DNA of 45,382 nt. Origin: Xylanibacillus composti. Its GTDB lineage: Bacteria; Bacillota; Bacilli; Paenibacillales; K13. Location of the stretch: positions 1 through 45,382 of the forward strand of contig NZ_BOVK01000046.1 in the NCBI RefSeq assembly GCF_018403685.1, in the 5' to 3' direction. The translations under genes were made by a program, and so were the position numbers. The notes under the pieces were generated by a model. The model searched no databases, was not told the DNA's origin, and was given only the letters and a program-made list of their open reading frames with translations. Numbering within the stretch: the first letter of the stretch is position 1; every line of letters starts with the position of its first letter. Positions 35,682 through 44,020 of the stretch are shown piece by piece.

Positions 35682-37205
35682 TTATTTGTTAGCCAGAAAC
35701 TCATCGAATTGTCTTTGCTTTTCTTCGATGACTTTGTCGAGTCCGGAAGCTTTCAGCTTATCAATGTATCTCGGAAGCACCTCATCCGGATCTACGGCAC
35801 CCGTTTCCAACGCTGGGTTGTATTCCTTCTTCACGTTGACGAGAGCGGCAATTTCGTTCTTCACCGGCTCGGAGTTGAACGTGAAGCCGAGGCCCGGCGA
35901 AACTTTGGCGCCTTCGTTAAACTTCTTGAACTCTTCCCACTTTTGCGGATCTTCGGAATCCCAAACATAGTTCAGGAACTGGTTGCCAAGCATCCATGCA
36001 GCGCCCAGGTTATAGTCGTTGGTGCTCTCGGTTGGAGAGATCACTTCGCCGTCTCGCGAATAGTGCTTGCCTTCGATGCCGAAGTTAAGCAGGTTGTTCA
36101 AGTACTTGTCCGTATGCAGCAGATTGATGAACATCATGGCGCGTTCCGGATTTTCGGAAGTGGAGGAAATCGCCAGCATCGAACCGGCAGTCTCGGACGT
36201 AGCAATCGTACGTTCTGTCATCTCAATTTGCTTCAGCTTGCCTGTCAATCCAGTTGCGCTCGCCAATTCTGCATCCTTGCCCGGCTTCAGCGGCTGGAAG
36301 GTCATAAATACGTTGCCTGCCTTCAGCGCATCTTGAGTCGAAAGCGTCGTTGTCGTTGCATCCTGGTTGATATAGCCGGCAAGGAAGAATTCGCGCGCCA
36401 GCTTCAAGTGCTTGTTATAGATGTCAAACTCGTGTTGCGGTTTGACAGTGGTGTCGTCTTGATCTTTCAGTATAACGCCTGGCACGTTGCCGTCGCCAAG
36501 GAAGTCGTAGTTGGCCAGATGTGTCATGCCATCGCCTTCTCTGACGAACAACGGAATGATTTCCGGCATTTGTTCCTTGACTGTTTTCAAAATCGGCTCA
36601 AGATCATCTACTGTCTGTACGGTGGACATATCCAGTCCGAGATCCTCAGCGATGTCCGTACGATAGACGATACCGCCTTGGAAAGCGAGCTCTTTGTTCG
36701 TCGGAACAGCATAGTTCTTGCCGTTGATCTTGGAGCCTTCCAAGAACGCCGGATCTAGCGAATTGACAATTTCTTGTCCAGCATCCGTCTGCAGCAGTTC
36801 GCCCAAATCCATGAACGCGCCTTTGGAAACGTTAACAGAATAATTGGACCATTGCGCAGTGAAGAAAATGTCCATCGGTTCGCGGGAGGCGATCATCAGA
36901 TTCACCTTTTCATCCCATTGCCCCCACTCAATCAGCTGGAGGTCAAGCGATGCGTTGATCGTTTCTTTCAGATGCTCATTGATTTTACCCATCACTTCAT
37001 CGTGATCCTTTTGCTTGTTGCCCGGCATAACCATAGCCAATTCTACAAAATCCAAGCCAGATGAGCCGCCGCCATTCGTTCCGTCTTCGGAGCCTTGCGT
37101 GTTGCCGCCGTTGCCGCTGCCTGTCGAGTTCCCGCCGCCGCACGCCGCAAGTACCATGGACATGGCCAGCACGAGAATAAATAGGGATAACATACTCTTT
37201 TTCAA
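35682..37205 (-). CDS. Extracellular solute-binding lipoprotein (LplA/DUF3502 type)
   Basis: The protein has 507 residues. The start is TTG 37205 with AGGAGG 9 nt upstream. The lipoprotein signal is SMVLAAC with lipidated Cys22, followed by a Gly/Ser-rich linker (about 23-50). The rest is a cluster-B type binding protein resembling LplA (DFVELAMVMPGNKQKDHDEV, GKNYAVPTNKELAFQGGIVY, NPERAMMFINLLHTDKYLN, and a C-terminal DUF3502-like region). Such proteins deliver oligosaccharides to an ABC importer. No permease genes lie nearby, so the importer must be elsewhere. A tandem 26-bp operator lies 75-126 bp upstream of the start, implying carbon control. Confidence 0.93.
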   Translation of the reverse strand: MKKSMLSLFILVLAMSMVLAACGGGNSTGSGNGGNTQGSEDGTNGGGSSGLDFVELAMVMPGNKQKDHDEVMGKINEHLKETINASLDLQLIEWGQWDEKVNLMIASREPMDIFFTAQWSNYSVNVSKGAFMDLGELLQTDAGQEIVNSLDPAFLEGSKINGKNYAVPTNKELAFQGGIVYRTDIAEDLGLDMSTVQTVDDLEPILKTVKEQMPEIIPLFVREGDGMTHLANYDFLGDGNVPGVILKDQDDTTVKPQHEFDIYNKHLKLAREFFLAGYINQDATTTTLSTQDALKAGNVFMTFQPLKPGKDAELASATGLTGKLKQIEMTERTIATSETAGSMLAISSTSENPERAMMFINLLHTDKYLNNLLNFGIEGKHYSRDGEVISPTESTNDYNLGAAWMLGNQFLNYVWDSEDPQKWEEFKKFNEGAKVSPGLGFTFNSEPVKNEIAALVNVKKEYNPALETGAVDPDEVLPRYIDKLKASGLDKVIEEKQRQFDEFLANK

Positions 37206-37279
37206 TTGCTTCGACCTCCTAATGATTCTTTGTCTTATATCTGTATGCTATCCGGATAACCGGTCATAGCCCAACCCAT

Positions 37280-37331
37280 GTAAAGCGTTTTCATAAAGCG
37301 CTTTCGTAAAGCGTTTTCATAAAGCGCTTTA
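37280..37331. promoter_or_regulatory. Tandem 26-bp operator upstream of the solute-binding protein gene
   Basis: Two head-to-tail copies of a 26-bp unit (37280-37305 and 37306-37331) differ only at the last base. Each unit holds a cre-like half (AAAGCGTTTTCA) and the palindrome AAAGCGCTTT; in the second copy it extends to TAAAGCGCTTTA. This looks like binding sites for a LacI-family regulator or CcpA. It sits 75-126 bp upstream of the TTG start of 35682-37205. The rest of 37206-37475 shows no other structure I trust. Confidence 0.75.
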
Positions 37332-37475
37332 CCGTCTATGCTTCTAACTATATAAAAATCCATACAAAAGAGATATGGACGAACGTAGCATAAATATGTA
37401 ACTTTGTAATCTCAAAAGCACTGATTTTTCTCATTATTCCAATATTTGAATAGCGGAACGCGGGAGTCTGTATGA

Positions 37476-38456
37476 TCACTCCTCATCCCGCCGTTTCGTC
37501 AGTTCGTCCATAACCCAATTCGTCCTGGCCCCGCTTTCCCCCATGCTCACACAGGCGCCACGCCCGCGCAATTGGTCCGCAATCTGTTGAATGAGCGGCT
37601 GCTGGATGTGCATAGGCCTTTCAAACGGAAACTCTCTCACTCCGTCGGCGCTTTTCCACTTGACCGGCTCATGCCCGAAGGTGGAGAACAGCAGCCTTCC
37701 CTTGCTTCCCACAATTTCATTCATGTCCTCTCGTTCATCTGCAGCAAAGCACCAGGTTCCGGTGCCGTGTGCACCCGATGCAAAGCGGAACACCCCTGTC
37801 ACCGTATCCTCGGCTGCATAGCGCCCGCCCTGGTTCGTAGCGATGCCTGACGCCGACACAATCGGGCCGAGCAGGAAATCGAGCAGATCAAGAGTATGGC
37901 TTGCCAAGTCAAAAAACAACCCCCCGCCCGAAAGCTCAGGCACAAGTCGCCAGGGCAGCTCATCGCCTTCAGCGAGTTCCAGGGGCGCGGTTTGCCGAGT
38001 CGTCACAAATCGCACTTCACCGATAGCTCCCTGGTCAAGAAGCTCCTTCACCTTAAGGAAACGGGGCAGCGCCCGGCGGTAATAGGCTACGAACAGGGGC
38101 ACGCCTGATCGTTCGCAAGCTTCCAGCATGTCGAGGCATTCCTGGTAGTTACGCGCCATCGGTTTTTCGACGTAAACCGGTTTCCCTGCCAGGGCTGCGG
38201 CGATGGTGTATTCCTTGTGATACGCGGGGGGTGTCGCAATATATATGGCATCCACTTCGCTGTCACGAATCAAGTCATTGGCCGAATCATACCAGCGCGG
38301 AACCTGATGCCGCTCCGCGTAGTCTCTTGCCTTCACCGCATCTCGCCGCATGACTGCAACCAATTCCGAGCCTTCCGCTTTTTGAAAGCCGGGGCCGCTT
38401 TTCACCTCTGTGACGTCGCCGCAGCCGATGATGCCCCACCTGACCGTTTCTCCCAC
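37476..38456 (-). CDS. Gfo/Idh/MocA-family sugar oxidoreductase
   Basis: The protein has 326 residues from GTG 38456 with GGAGGG 7 nt upstream. Rossmann motif WGIIGCGDVTEVKSGPGF, DAIYIATPPAYHKEYTIAAA, and the family signature EKPMARNYQEC with catalytic Lys. The C-terminal half (GGGLFFDLASHTLDLLDFLL, with the conserved Asp/His) is the dimer and substrate domain. The enzyme oxidises or reduces a sugar or inositol with NAD(P). Its neighbours are a solute-binding lipoprotein and an alpha-galactosidase, in keeping with carbohydrate use; the substrate is not readable. Confidence 0.93.
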   Translation of the reverse strand: MGETVRWGIIGCGDVTEVKSGPGFQKAEGSELVAVMRRDAVKARDYAERHQVPRWYDSANDLIRDSEVDAIYIATPPAYHKEYTIAAALAGKPVYVEKPMARNYQECLDMLEACERSGVPLFVAYYRRALPRFLKVKELLDQGAIGEVRFVTTRQTAPLELAEGDELPWRLVPELSGGGLFFDLASHTLDLLDFLLGPIVSASGIATNQGGRYAAEDTVTGVFRFASGAHGTGTWCFAADEREDMNEIVGSKGRLLFSTFGHEPVKWKSADGVREFPFERPMHIQQPLIQQIADQLRGRGACVSMGESGARTNWVMDELTKRRDEE

Positions 38457-38598
38457 TGTCTGTCCCTCCGTTCCGTCATTCCTGCCTGTTTACCTAATGT
38501 GAACCTGTATGCAGAAAAAAAAGATGTCTTTATTTTACATAAACTGTGCAAATGTTGGAATATTAGAGTCATCATTTCAATCAAGAGGGATATGCCTA

Positions 38599-39018
38599 AT
38601 GCGTGTAATTGCTGCTTTGTTCTCTATGTTCATGCCGGGATTTGGACAATTCTACAACAATCAAATATTCAAGGGTCTCCTGTTCGTCATCTTCGAGCAT
38701 TTCGACAACCATACCGGCCACATCAATCAGGCCATTCACCTGGATTTTATGGGGCACCATCAGGAAGCCATAGCCGTGACAGATTACCAGAACATGCTGT
38801 TCTATGCCCCTTTTTACGTGTATACCGTTTGGGATGCCATGTATCATGCCAAGCCCGGACTCGACAAGGCCAAGTCCGCCATCCCCTTCATCATCGCAGC
38901 CATCAGCGGCGAGTTGGCTTCAATTTATAGCTCGTTGTTCCCGTTTCCTACCTTAACGGTAGGCTTGATCATGATCATCCCGATGCTGTTTGGCATCCTT
39001 GTATTCGGAAGGAAATAG
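38599..39018 (+). CDS. Small multi-helix membrane protein of unknown function
   Basis: The protein has 139 residues from ATG 38599 (AGAGGGA 8 nt upstream). It opens with VIAALFSMFMPGFGQFYNNQ, a GFGQ-FYN motif reminiscent of TM2 or DUF5683-like small membrane proteins that pack two helices around a tight turn. Two more hydrophobic segments follow (MLFYAPFYVYTVWDAMYH and the C-terminal GLIMIIPMLFGILVFG). A His-rich loop (HFDNHTGHINQAIHLDFMGH) lies between the first helices and could bind a metal. Convergent with the DUF350 gene only 18 bp away. Confidence 0.72.
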   Translation: MRVIAALFSMFMPGFGQFYNNQIFKGLLFVIFEHFDNHTGHINQAIHLDFMGHHQEAIAVTDYQNMLFYAPFYVYTVWDAMYHAKPGLDKAKSAIPFIIAAISGELASIYSSLFPFPTLTVGLIMIIPMLFGILVFGRK

Positions 39019-39036
39019 AGTGCCGGCGACTGCCTG

Positions 39037-39447
39037 TCAAACCATGATGCTGGCTCCGATGTCATAAGACGCCCCTACCGACAAACTCATGGCGATCAGC
39101 CCCACAGCGCGATTGTCCCTCTCCAGCTCTTGATCCACCTTAAAGCGCGGAGTAAGGAATTCAAATATAAAGTAAGCTGTCAGCAAGAGCGCCAGACCGA
39201 CTCCGCTCCACTGCAGCGCCTGCCATACCGTATCGTTATGCTCGATGGAAAACCGAAAGATATTCGCTATCCCGAACACCTTCCCGCCGGTAGCCATCGC
39301 AACGGACAGATTGCCGTTCCGTATTTGTTCCCAGTTTTTGTAGCTGGTGACAAGCTCGAACACCGCAAGGCTGATCAAGATCGAAATGACGGCCACTGTG
39401 TAAAAGGAAACAGTCTCTACGTAAGGATTGCTCCAAAACGTCTGCAT
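39037..39447 (-). CDS. DUF350-family membrane protein
   Basis: The protein has 136 residues from ATG 39447 (GGAGG 8 nt upstream); a longer reading to 39507 lacks support. Four membrane helices: VSFYTVAVISILISLAVFEL, a segment over NGNLSVAMATGGKVFGIANI, WSGVGLALLLTAYFIFEFL, and VGLIAMSLSVGASYDIGASI. The NGNLSVAMATGGKVFGIANI and DNRAVGLIAMSLSVG repeats are typical of DUF350/YjfL proteins, whose role is poorly known. A single gene, not obviously in an operon. Confidence 0.85.
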   Translation of the reverse strand: MQTFWSNPYVETVSFYTVAVISILISLAVFELVTSYKNWEQIRNGNLSVAMATGGKVFGIANIFRFSIEHNDTVWQALQWSGVGLALLLTAYFIFEFLTPRFKVDQELERDNRAVGLIAMSLSVGASYDIGASIMV

Positions 39448-39619
39448 GCGCGCGTCCTCCCATCGACAATCGCTATTGGTCAGACTGCCCGGCGCCTGCA
39501 TGAACATGCATGAGCAGACGCGGGGCCTCCAACTTACTCCATCTCTTTACTACGGTCACAACGCGTGTCTGGTTCCAACCATTCGCATGAACTCCCCAGG
39601 TTCCCTGGAAAGGCCGTAA

Positions 39620-41338
39620 TCACGATCCTTCCCGAAGCTGCCGAATACGGGCTGTCAGCTCACGGAATCGCGCATCCATCTCTGCCTGTTCCTCATCCGT
39701 TGCCGGTACGGACAAGCGGGCGAGCACCACATGAAGCTCCAGCTCAAGGCGCATCAATTCCTCCTCGTTGCGCTGCCTGTCATCTGCAGCTGTGTTGGTC
39801 ACTGTCCGCTTCACAGCACGCTGCTGAAAGGACGAATAGGTTCCGTCATGCCAAGTCCACTTGCCGTTTTCCATATACAGCACATGATCCGCCAAAGCTT
39901 CAGCCAGCCTGCGATCATGCGTTGCCAGAAGAATCGTTCCCGGATACACCTTGAGCACTTGCTCCAGTTCTTCCCTCGACCGGATGTCCAGATAATTCGT
40001 GGGTTCATCCAGAAGAAGCACATTGTAGCTTCCCAGAAACAGCTTGGCCAGCGCCGTCTTCACGCGCTCCCCTCCGCTCAGCACCGCCGCCTTCTTCCAG
40101 ACATCCTCCCGTTTGAACAGCAGCCTGGCCAGAACGGTCCGAACCATCGATTCCGGGTAATCACTGCCTTCCATCACATTCTCCAGCACAGTAGCCTGTT
40201 CCTGCAAAAGCTTGAGTTTCTGGTGGAAATATCCAACCTTTGCGCTCCCTGCGAGACGAATCCCTTCCAAGCCCTGTGCGATGCCGCTCAGCAAGGTCGA
40301 CTTGCCTGTCCCATTCGCTCCCATAATCGCGACCTTGGCGCCAGGCGGAATGTGTACAGTGAGGTGGCGCAAAAGAACTCTGACGCGTTCTTCCCCCTTA
40401 TGCCTCCCCTCTTCTGTATCTCCCAACAGTCTGCGCATCTCGCCTGACGCAGCATGCTGCCAATCGGCCGCATCCAGCAGAGATTCCCTTCGTTCCGGCA
40501 CAGCAAGTGTCAGGTCCTCTATGCGAATCGCCGATTTGCCGCGAATCGGGCGGCTCGCATGGATGTCGAAGCGCACCTCCGGCAGTTCCCGGGGCTTCTC
40601 CGCCTCCCCCATTTTTTCAAGCCGGCGCTCTAGAGCCTTTGCATTTTTCTCCAGCTTTGCCGCCTTGCTGCCGAAGTAATCCTTGCCCATACGCGCCTCC
40701 GAGCTGCTGCTTGACCGCGGTGGCTTGACGGCTCGCCCCGCTCTCTTCTTCCTGCCTTCTATCGCCTCGATCAACTGGTCCCGCTTGGCTTTCTTTTTCT
40801 CATATGCCAACCACGCTTGATCCCGCTCGATTTGTTTCATTTCCAAGTATTCCGAGTAGTTGCCTGTATAGAGCTTCAGCTTTCCTTCTTCCAACTCCAG
40901 AATACGTGTGCAAACTGCATCCAGCAATTGCCGGTCATGGGCAATGAGGACTACTGCCCCGGAGTAGTCCCGCAGCATCCGCTCGACTTCCTCAATGCCC
41001 GGAAGGTCGAGATGCGAGGTCGGTTCGTCCGCAAGCAGCACATCCGCCTGCATGGCATACGCTTCAGCGAATCGGCGTCGCGTCTCCTCTCCTCCGCTCC
41101 AGTCGCCGGCATCGTCCCCCCACTGCTTCATCAGCGATACCGTCCCGTGGCTATGCACGCTGCCCGCATCCGGCTCGGTCTCGCCTGCCAGCACGTGCAG
41201 CAGCGTCGACTTGCCCGCGCCATTCATTCCTACAATGCCGAGCCTGTCGCCGGCATACAGCTTCAACGGCTGCTCCAGTGCGAACAGCTTGCGCTCGCCA
41301 ACAAATTTCTCAATGCGCTCCGCTTCCAATAACAGCAT
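39620..41338 (-). CDS. ABC-F family ATPase, antibiotic-resistance (ribosome protection) type
   Basis: The protein has 572 residues from ATG 41338 (GGGAGG 7 nt upstream). Two ATPase domains, no membrane helices: first Walker A GMNGAGKST (37-45), signature WSGGEETRRRFA, Walker B LLADEPTSHLD; second GANGTGKST, LSGGERVKTALAK, LLLDEPTNYLD. The interdomain linker is a long charged helix pair (YEKKKAKRDQLIEAIEGRKK, MGKDYFGSKAAKLEKNAKAL), the part that reaches toward the peptidyl-transferase centre in resistance ABC-F proteins of the Vga/Lsa/Vml group. Resistance to lincosamides, pleuromutilins or streptogramins A is the expected class; a housekeeping role is the alternative. It has its own promoter and a structured leader of about 320 nt. 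Confidence 0.88.
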   Translation of the reverse strand: MLLLEAERIEKFVGERKLFALEQPLKLYAGDRLGIVGMNGAGKSTLLHVLAGETEPDAGSVHSHGTVSLMKQWGDDAGDWSGGEETRRRFAEAYAMQADVLLADEPTSHLDLPGIEEVERMLRDYSGAVVLIAHDRQLLDAVCTRILELEEGKLKLYTGNYSEYLEMKQIERDQAWLAYEKKKAKRDQLIEAIEGRKKRAGRAVKPPRSSSSSEARMGKDYFGSKAAKLEKNAKALERRLEKMGEAEKPRELPEVRFDIHASRPIRGKSAIRIEDLTLAVPERRESLLDAADWQHAASGEMRRLLGDTEEGRHKGEERVRVLLRHLTVHIPPGAKVAIMGANGTGKSTLLSGIAQGLEGIRLAGSAKVGYFHQKLKLLQEQATVLENVMEGSDYPESMVRTVLARLLFKREDVWKKAAVLSGGERVKTALAKLFLGSYNVLLLDEPTNYLDIRSREELEQVLKVYPGTILLATHDRRLAEALADHVLYMENGKWTWHDGTYSSFQQRAVKRTVTNTAADDRQRNEEELMRLELELHVVLARLSVPATDEEQAEMDARFRELTARIRQLREGS

Positions 41339-41694
41339 AAAAAAACCTCCCTTGGTCCAGAGAGGCGGTGATGTCATGTAATCTCAAATTATGTGCACGC
41401 CGAACCCGCTAGAAAAGGCATAGCCTTTCCCGCGGCGGGCTTGCTGCCGATCCGCTAGTCCGCTGCCGACGCTCTCGGCATGCAGAGGGATGCGACATCC
41501 CCGTATCCGGTCTGTGACATAAGCGTTGATTTGGACATACCAATCCTGTCTGGACGATTGCTCGTATTTGTACAAGTCTTATCCAGCTTCCACAGGATTA
41601 GTTCCACATCCGCCTATGTCCTCGCTTTCTCCAGATTGTCGGGGTTTGCTTGCCGACTTCTACTTATTATAGGAATCCCGCATAGGAAAGTCAA
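41339..41694 (-). promoter_or_regulatory. Promoter and structured leader of the ABC-F gene, with hairpin over the ribosome binding site
   Basis: On the minus strand TTGACT (41694-41689), 17 bp, TATAAT (41671-41666) is a strong promoter, giving a leader of about 320 nt. Just before the gene, CCTCTC (41365-41360) can pair with GGGAGG (41351-41346), the ribosome binding site, across an 8-nt loop; seven U (41345-41339) follow at once and then the ATG. This is both terminator-like and site-sequestering. Other leader elements: hairpin AAAGGC-ATA-GCCTTT (41414-41428) inside CCCGC/GCGGG (41405-41409, 41435-41439), and CCGCTAG twice (41406, 41452). A three-codon ORF (ATG-TGG-AAC-TAA, 41609-41598) is a possible leader peptide. 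Confidence 0.7.
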
Positions 41695-41710
41695 CGGATC
41701 GGGATTGAAA

Positions 41711-41800
41711 AAAAAACCCGTCCAATCGCGAACGGAAGTTGGGATCGCCGCTAACAGCTTCTTGTGCTCGGCTAACTTCCGTCATGGATGGAACGGGTTT
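41711..41800 (-). terminator. Terminator of the MFS/TetR operon
   Basis: ACGGGTTT (41793-41800) pairs with AAACCCGT (41714-41721), and AACTTCCGT (41774-41782) with ACGGAAGTT (41732-41740), forming a long two-arm hairpin. A U-run follows on the minus strand (41716-41708). It lies just past the TetR stop. Confidence 0.83.
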
Positions 41801-41818
41801 GGTTTGTAACAGATTGAA

Positions 41819-42409
41819 TTACTTAAACAAAGGGTGGATGAAGCTTTGACAATAGCGCTCCGCAATCTCCTCCATGCTGTACCCTTGATCGTTCAAGTAA
41901 GTAATCATTTCCGGCGTCAAGGAGGTGGCAATCATGCTAGCCGTAAAAAACGGGTCCACCGGCTTCAGCTTATGCGCTGCTTCAGCCTCCTTCAGCAGAT
42001 GCTCCACATGATTGCGGATGAAGACAAAGGGCGGCAGCTCGAAGCAGTTTACTTTCGTGTCCCGCAGCCGGTCTGTCCGCATAATTTGCTTCATCCATTC
42101 CAGATCCTCGCCAGCCAGCAGCACCAATCTGGTGACCACAGTAGTCAGCTTCTGAACAACCGGCACATCTCGCGCTTCTCGAAGATAGGCTTCCGTATCC
42201 CTCATAAAACGCTCGAACTTATTTTTCATCAGAGAAAGGCACAGCATATTTTTGCTCGGAAAACGGCGATACAGCGTGCCTTGGCCAATGCCGGATGATT
42301 GTGCGATTTGATGCATGGAGACATCTTCTATGCCATATTCTTGAAACAAAGTTTGAGCCGTATCGAGAATTTTGATCGTGACTTCATCCTTTTCATTCAA
42401 GTCAGACAT
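41819..42409 (-). CDS. TetR-family repressor of the adjacent efflux pump
   Basis: The protein has 196 residues from ATG 42409, with GGGGGA 5 nt upstream; an ATG two codons earlier overlaps that site. The N-terminal HTH is typical: KILDTAQTLFQEYGIEDVSM, HQIAQSSGIGQGTLYRRFPS, KNMLCLSLMKNKFERFM. The C-terminal ligand domain is helical and variable. It follows the MFS gene by 30 bp on the same strand, so pump and repressor share one transcript. The two palindromes at the operon promoter are its likely sites, giving autoregulation released by a pump substrate. Confidence 0.93.
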   Translation of the reverse strand: MSDLNEKDEVTIKILDTAQTLFQEYGIEDVSMHQIAQSSGIGQGTLYRRFPSKNMLCLSLMKNKFERFMRDTEAYLREARDVPVVQKLTTVVTRLVLLAGEDLEWMKQIMRTDRLRDTKVNCFELPPFVFIRNHVEHLLKEAEAAHKLKPVDPFFTASMIATSLTPEMITYLNDQGYSMEEIAERYCQSFIHPLFK

Positions 42410-42439
42410 GGACATCCCCCTTCATACGATTCGTCGCCA

Positions 42440-43894
42440 TTATACCTTTTGACTTTCCTCGGATGGAGAAACCGTGCGCTTCACGAACCAACTTAAGGCG
42501 AAAGCAATCAATGCTAGCACGAAGCCCAGCATAAAAGCGCTGTGCAGACCAGCCACCATACTGGAAACCGGGCTCAAGTCCCCGGTGGTCTCTGTGTAAT
42601 TTCTCATGCCTGCGGACATGACGCTGACGAACAAAGCCGTACCAATGGCTGCCGCCACCTGCATCAATGTGTTCATAATCGCAGTGCCGTGCGCGTAAAG
42701 CTGACGCGGCAGCTGATTCAGCCCAGTTGTCTGCGCCGGCATCATGACCATCGAAATGCCGATCATCATCATTACGTGTAGGAAGATAATGTATCCGCCG
42801 GTCCAGGTCGCTTCGATGCGCGAGAACAGGAAGATCGACAGCGCCATCAGCACGAGCCCGGGCACGACCAGCATGCGCGGACCAAACTTATCGAACAGCT
42901 TGCCTGCAATCGGCGCCATCAACCCGTTGATGAGGCCGCCCGGCATCAGCACAAGGCCCGCAGCGAGCGCTGTCATGCCAAGCGCATTTTGCAGGAACAG
43001 CGGCAGCATGATCATCGTAGAGAACATGCTCATCATGATGACCAGCATCAGCACGGTAACAAGCGCGAACATCGGGTGACGGAAAGCCCGCAAATCCAGC
43101 ATCGGCTCGCGAACGACCAATTGCCGCCAAATAAACAGCAGCAAGCTGATCGAGCCAATGGCGATCGTCCAGCCGACGAGCGGGTATGACCAGGAATGCT
43201 CACCCGCGCTGCTGAAGCCGTACACAATGCCGCCAAAACCGGCGGTGGACAAAATAATCGATAGGAAATCCACCTTCGGTTTTGTAAGTACGGTTACATT
43301 TTTCAAGAAGAATGCGGCAAACAAGATCGAAAAAATCGCCAGCGGCACGACGAGGAAAAACAGCCAGCGCCAATTAAGCGTATCTACAATCAAGCCCGAT
43401 ATCGTTGGCCCGATCGCCGGCGCCGTCATAATAACGAGACCGATCATTCCCATCGCTGCCCCGCGGTTTTCCGGCGGAAAAATAAGCAGAATCGTATTCA
43501 TCAATACCGGCAGCATCAAGCCTGTGCCGATTGCTTGAACGATACGACCGAACAGCATGACGCCAAAAGCCGGCGAGATTCCGCAAATAATCGTTCCGAT
43601 CAAAAACAGTGTCATCGCCCCGAGAAACATCTGTCTGGTCGTAAACCACTGCTGAAGCAGCGCCGTGATCGGGACGAGAATCCCCACTACCAGCATGTAT
43701 GAGGTCGCCAGCCATTGCACGGTCGCCTCCGTGATGCCAAACTGCACCATCAGGTCCGGGAAGGCAATATTCAGCAGCGTTTCGTTCAAAATCGCGACGA
43801 ATGCCCCTATGATGAGCGCCGCGACGATTGGCCCCCGTTTCAACTTGCTTACATCAATTTCGGCCGCTTTGGGCCCTACTCCTGCTCCTGCCAA
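42440..43894 (-). CDS. MFS multidrug efflux transporter, DHA2 (14-helix, EmrB/QacA) type
   Basis: The protein has 484 residues. The start is TTG 43894 with GGGAGG 8 nt upstream. Fourteen helices, with DHA2 motifs: LNETLLNIAFPDLMVQFGI (motif D1 region), QWLATSYMLVVGILVPITAL, GRIVQAIGTGLMLPVLMNTI and the motif C stretch GLVIMTAPAIGPTISGLIVD. These pumps expel cationic or lipophilic drugs and sometimes metabolites, using the proton gradient. The pump is encoded ahead of a TetR gene and controlled by an operator-containing promoter at 43935-43988. Confidence 0.94.
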   Translation of the reverse strand: MAGAGVGPKAAEIDVSKLKRGPIVAALIIGAFVAILNETLLNIAFPDLMVQFGITEATVQWLATSYMLVVGILVPITALLQQWFTTRQMFLGAMTLFLIGTIICGISPAFGVMLFGRIVQAIGTGLMLPVLMNTILLIFPPENRGAAMGMIGLVIMTAPAIGPTISGLIVDTLNWRWLFFLVVPLAIFSILFAAFFLKNVTVLTKPKVDFLSIILSTAGFGGIVYGFSSAGEHSWSYPLVGWTIAIGSISLLLFIWRQLVVREPMLDLRAFRHPMFALVTVLMLVIMMSMFSTMIMLPLFLQNALGMTALAAGLVLMPGGLINGLMAPIAGKLFDKFGPRMLVVPGLVLMALSIFLFSRIEATWTGGYIIFLHVMMMIGISMVMMPAQTTGLNQLPRQLYAHGTAIMNTLMQVAAAIGTALFVSVMSAGMRNYTETTGDLSPVSSMVAGLHSAFMLGFVLALIAFALSWFVKRTVSPSEESQKV

Positions 43895-43934
43895 AGTATA
43901 TTCCTCCCTTACTCGCTATCTCTATATTTTTCTC

Positions 43935-43988
43935 GCGGACAATTGTCCGCAATATATAAAAAAATACCGGACAATTGTCCGGAAGTCA
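43935..43988 (-). promoter_or_regulatory. TetR-type operator pair and promoter for the efflux operon
   Basis: Two perfect 16-bp palindromes share the core CGGACAATTGTCCG: 43935-43950 and 43967-43982, with centres 32 bp apart (three helical turns). On the minus strand TTGACT (43988-43983) and TATTTT (43966-43961) flank the second palindrome exactly as a 16-bp spacer. The first palindrome lies just downstream of the -10, near the start of transcription. Repressor binding would block polymerase directly. Confidence 0.85.
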
Positions 43989-44020
43989 ATAGTCTTTACC
44001 AATTATTTATAGTTGCTGGA

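Noticed and set aside
41384-41575. A 63-codon minus-strand ORF in the ABC-F leader
   Set aside because: It starts with TTG without a ribosome binding site and its codons follow the predicted RNA stems. I treat it as leader sequence.
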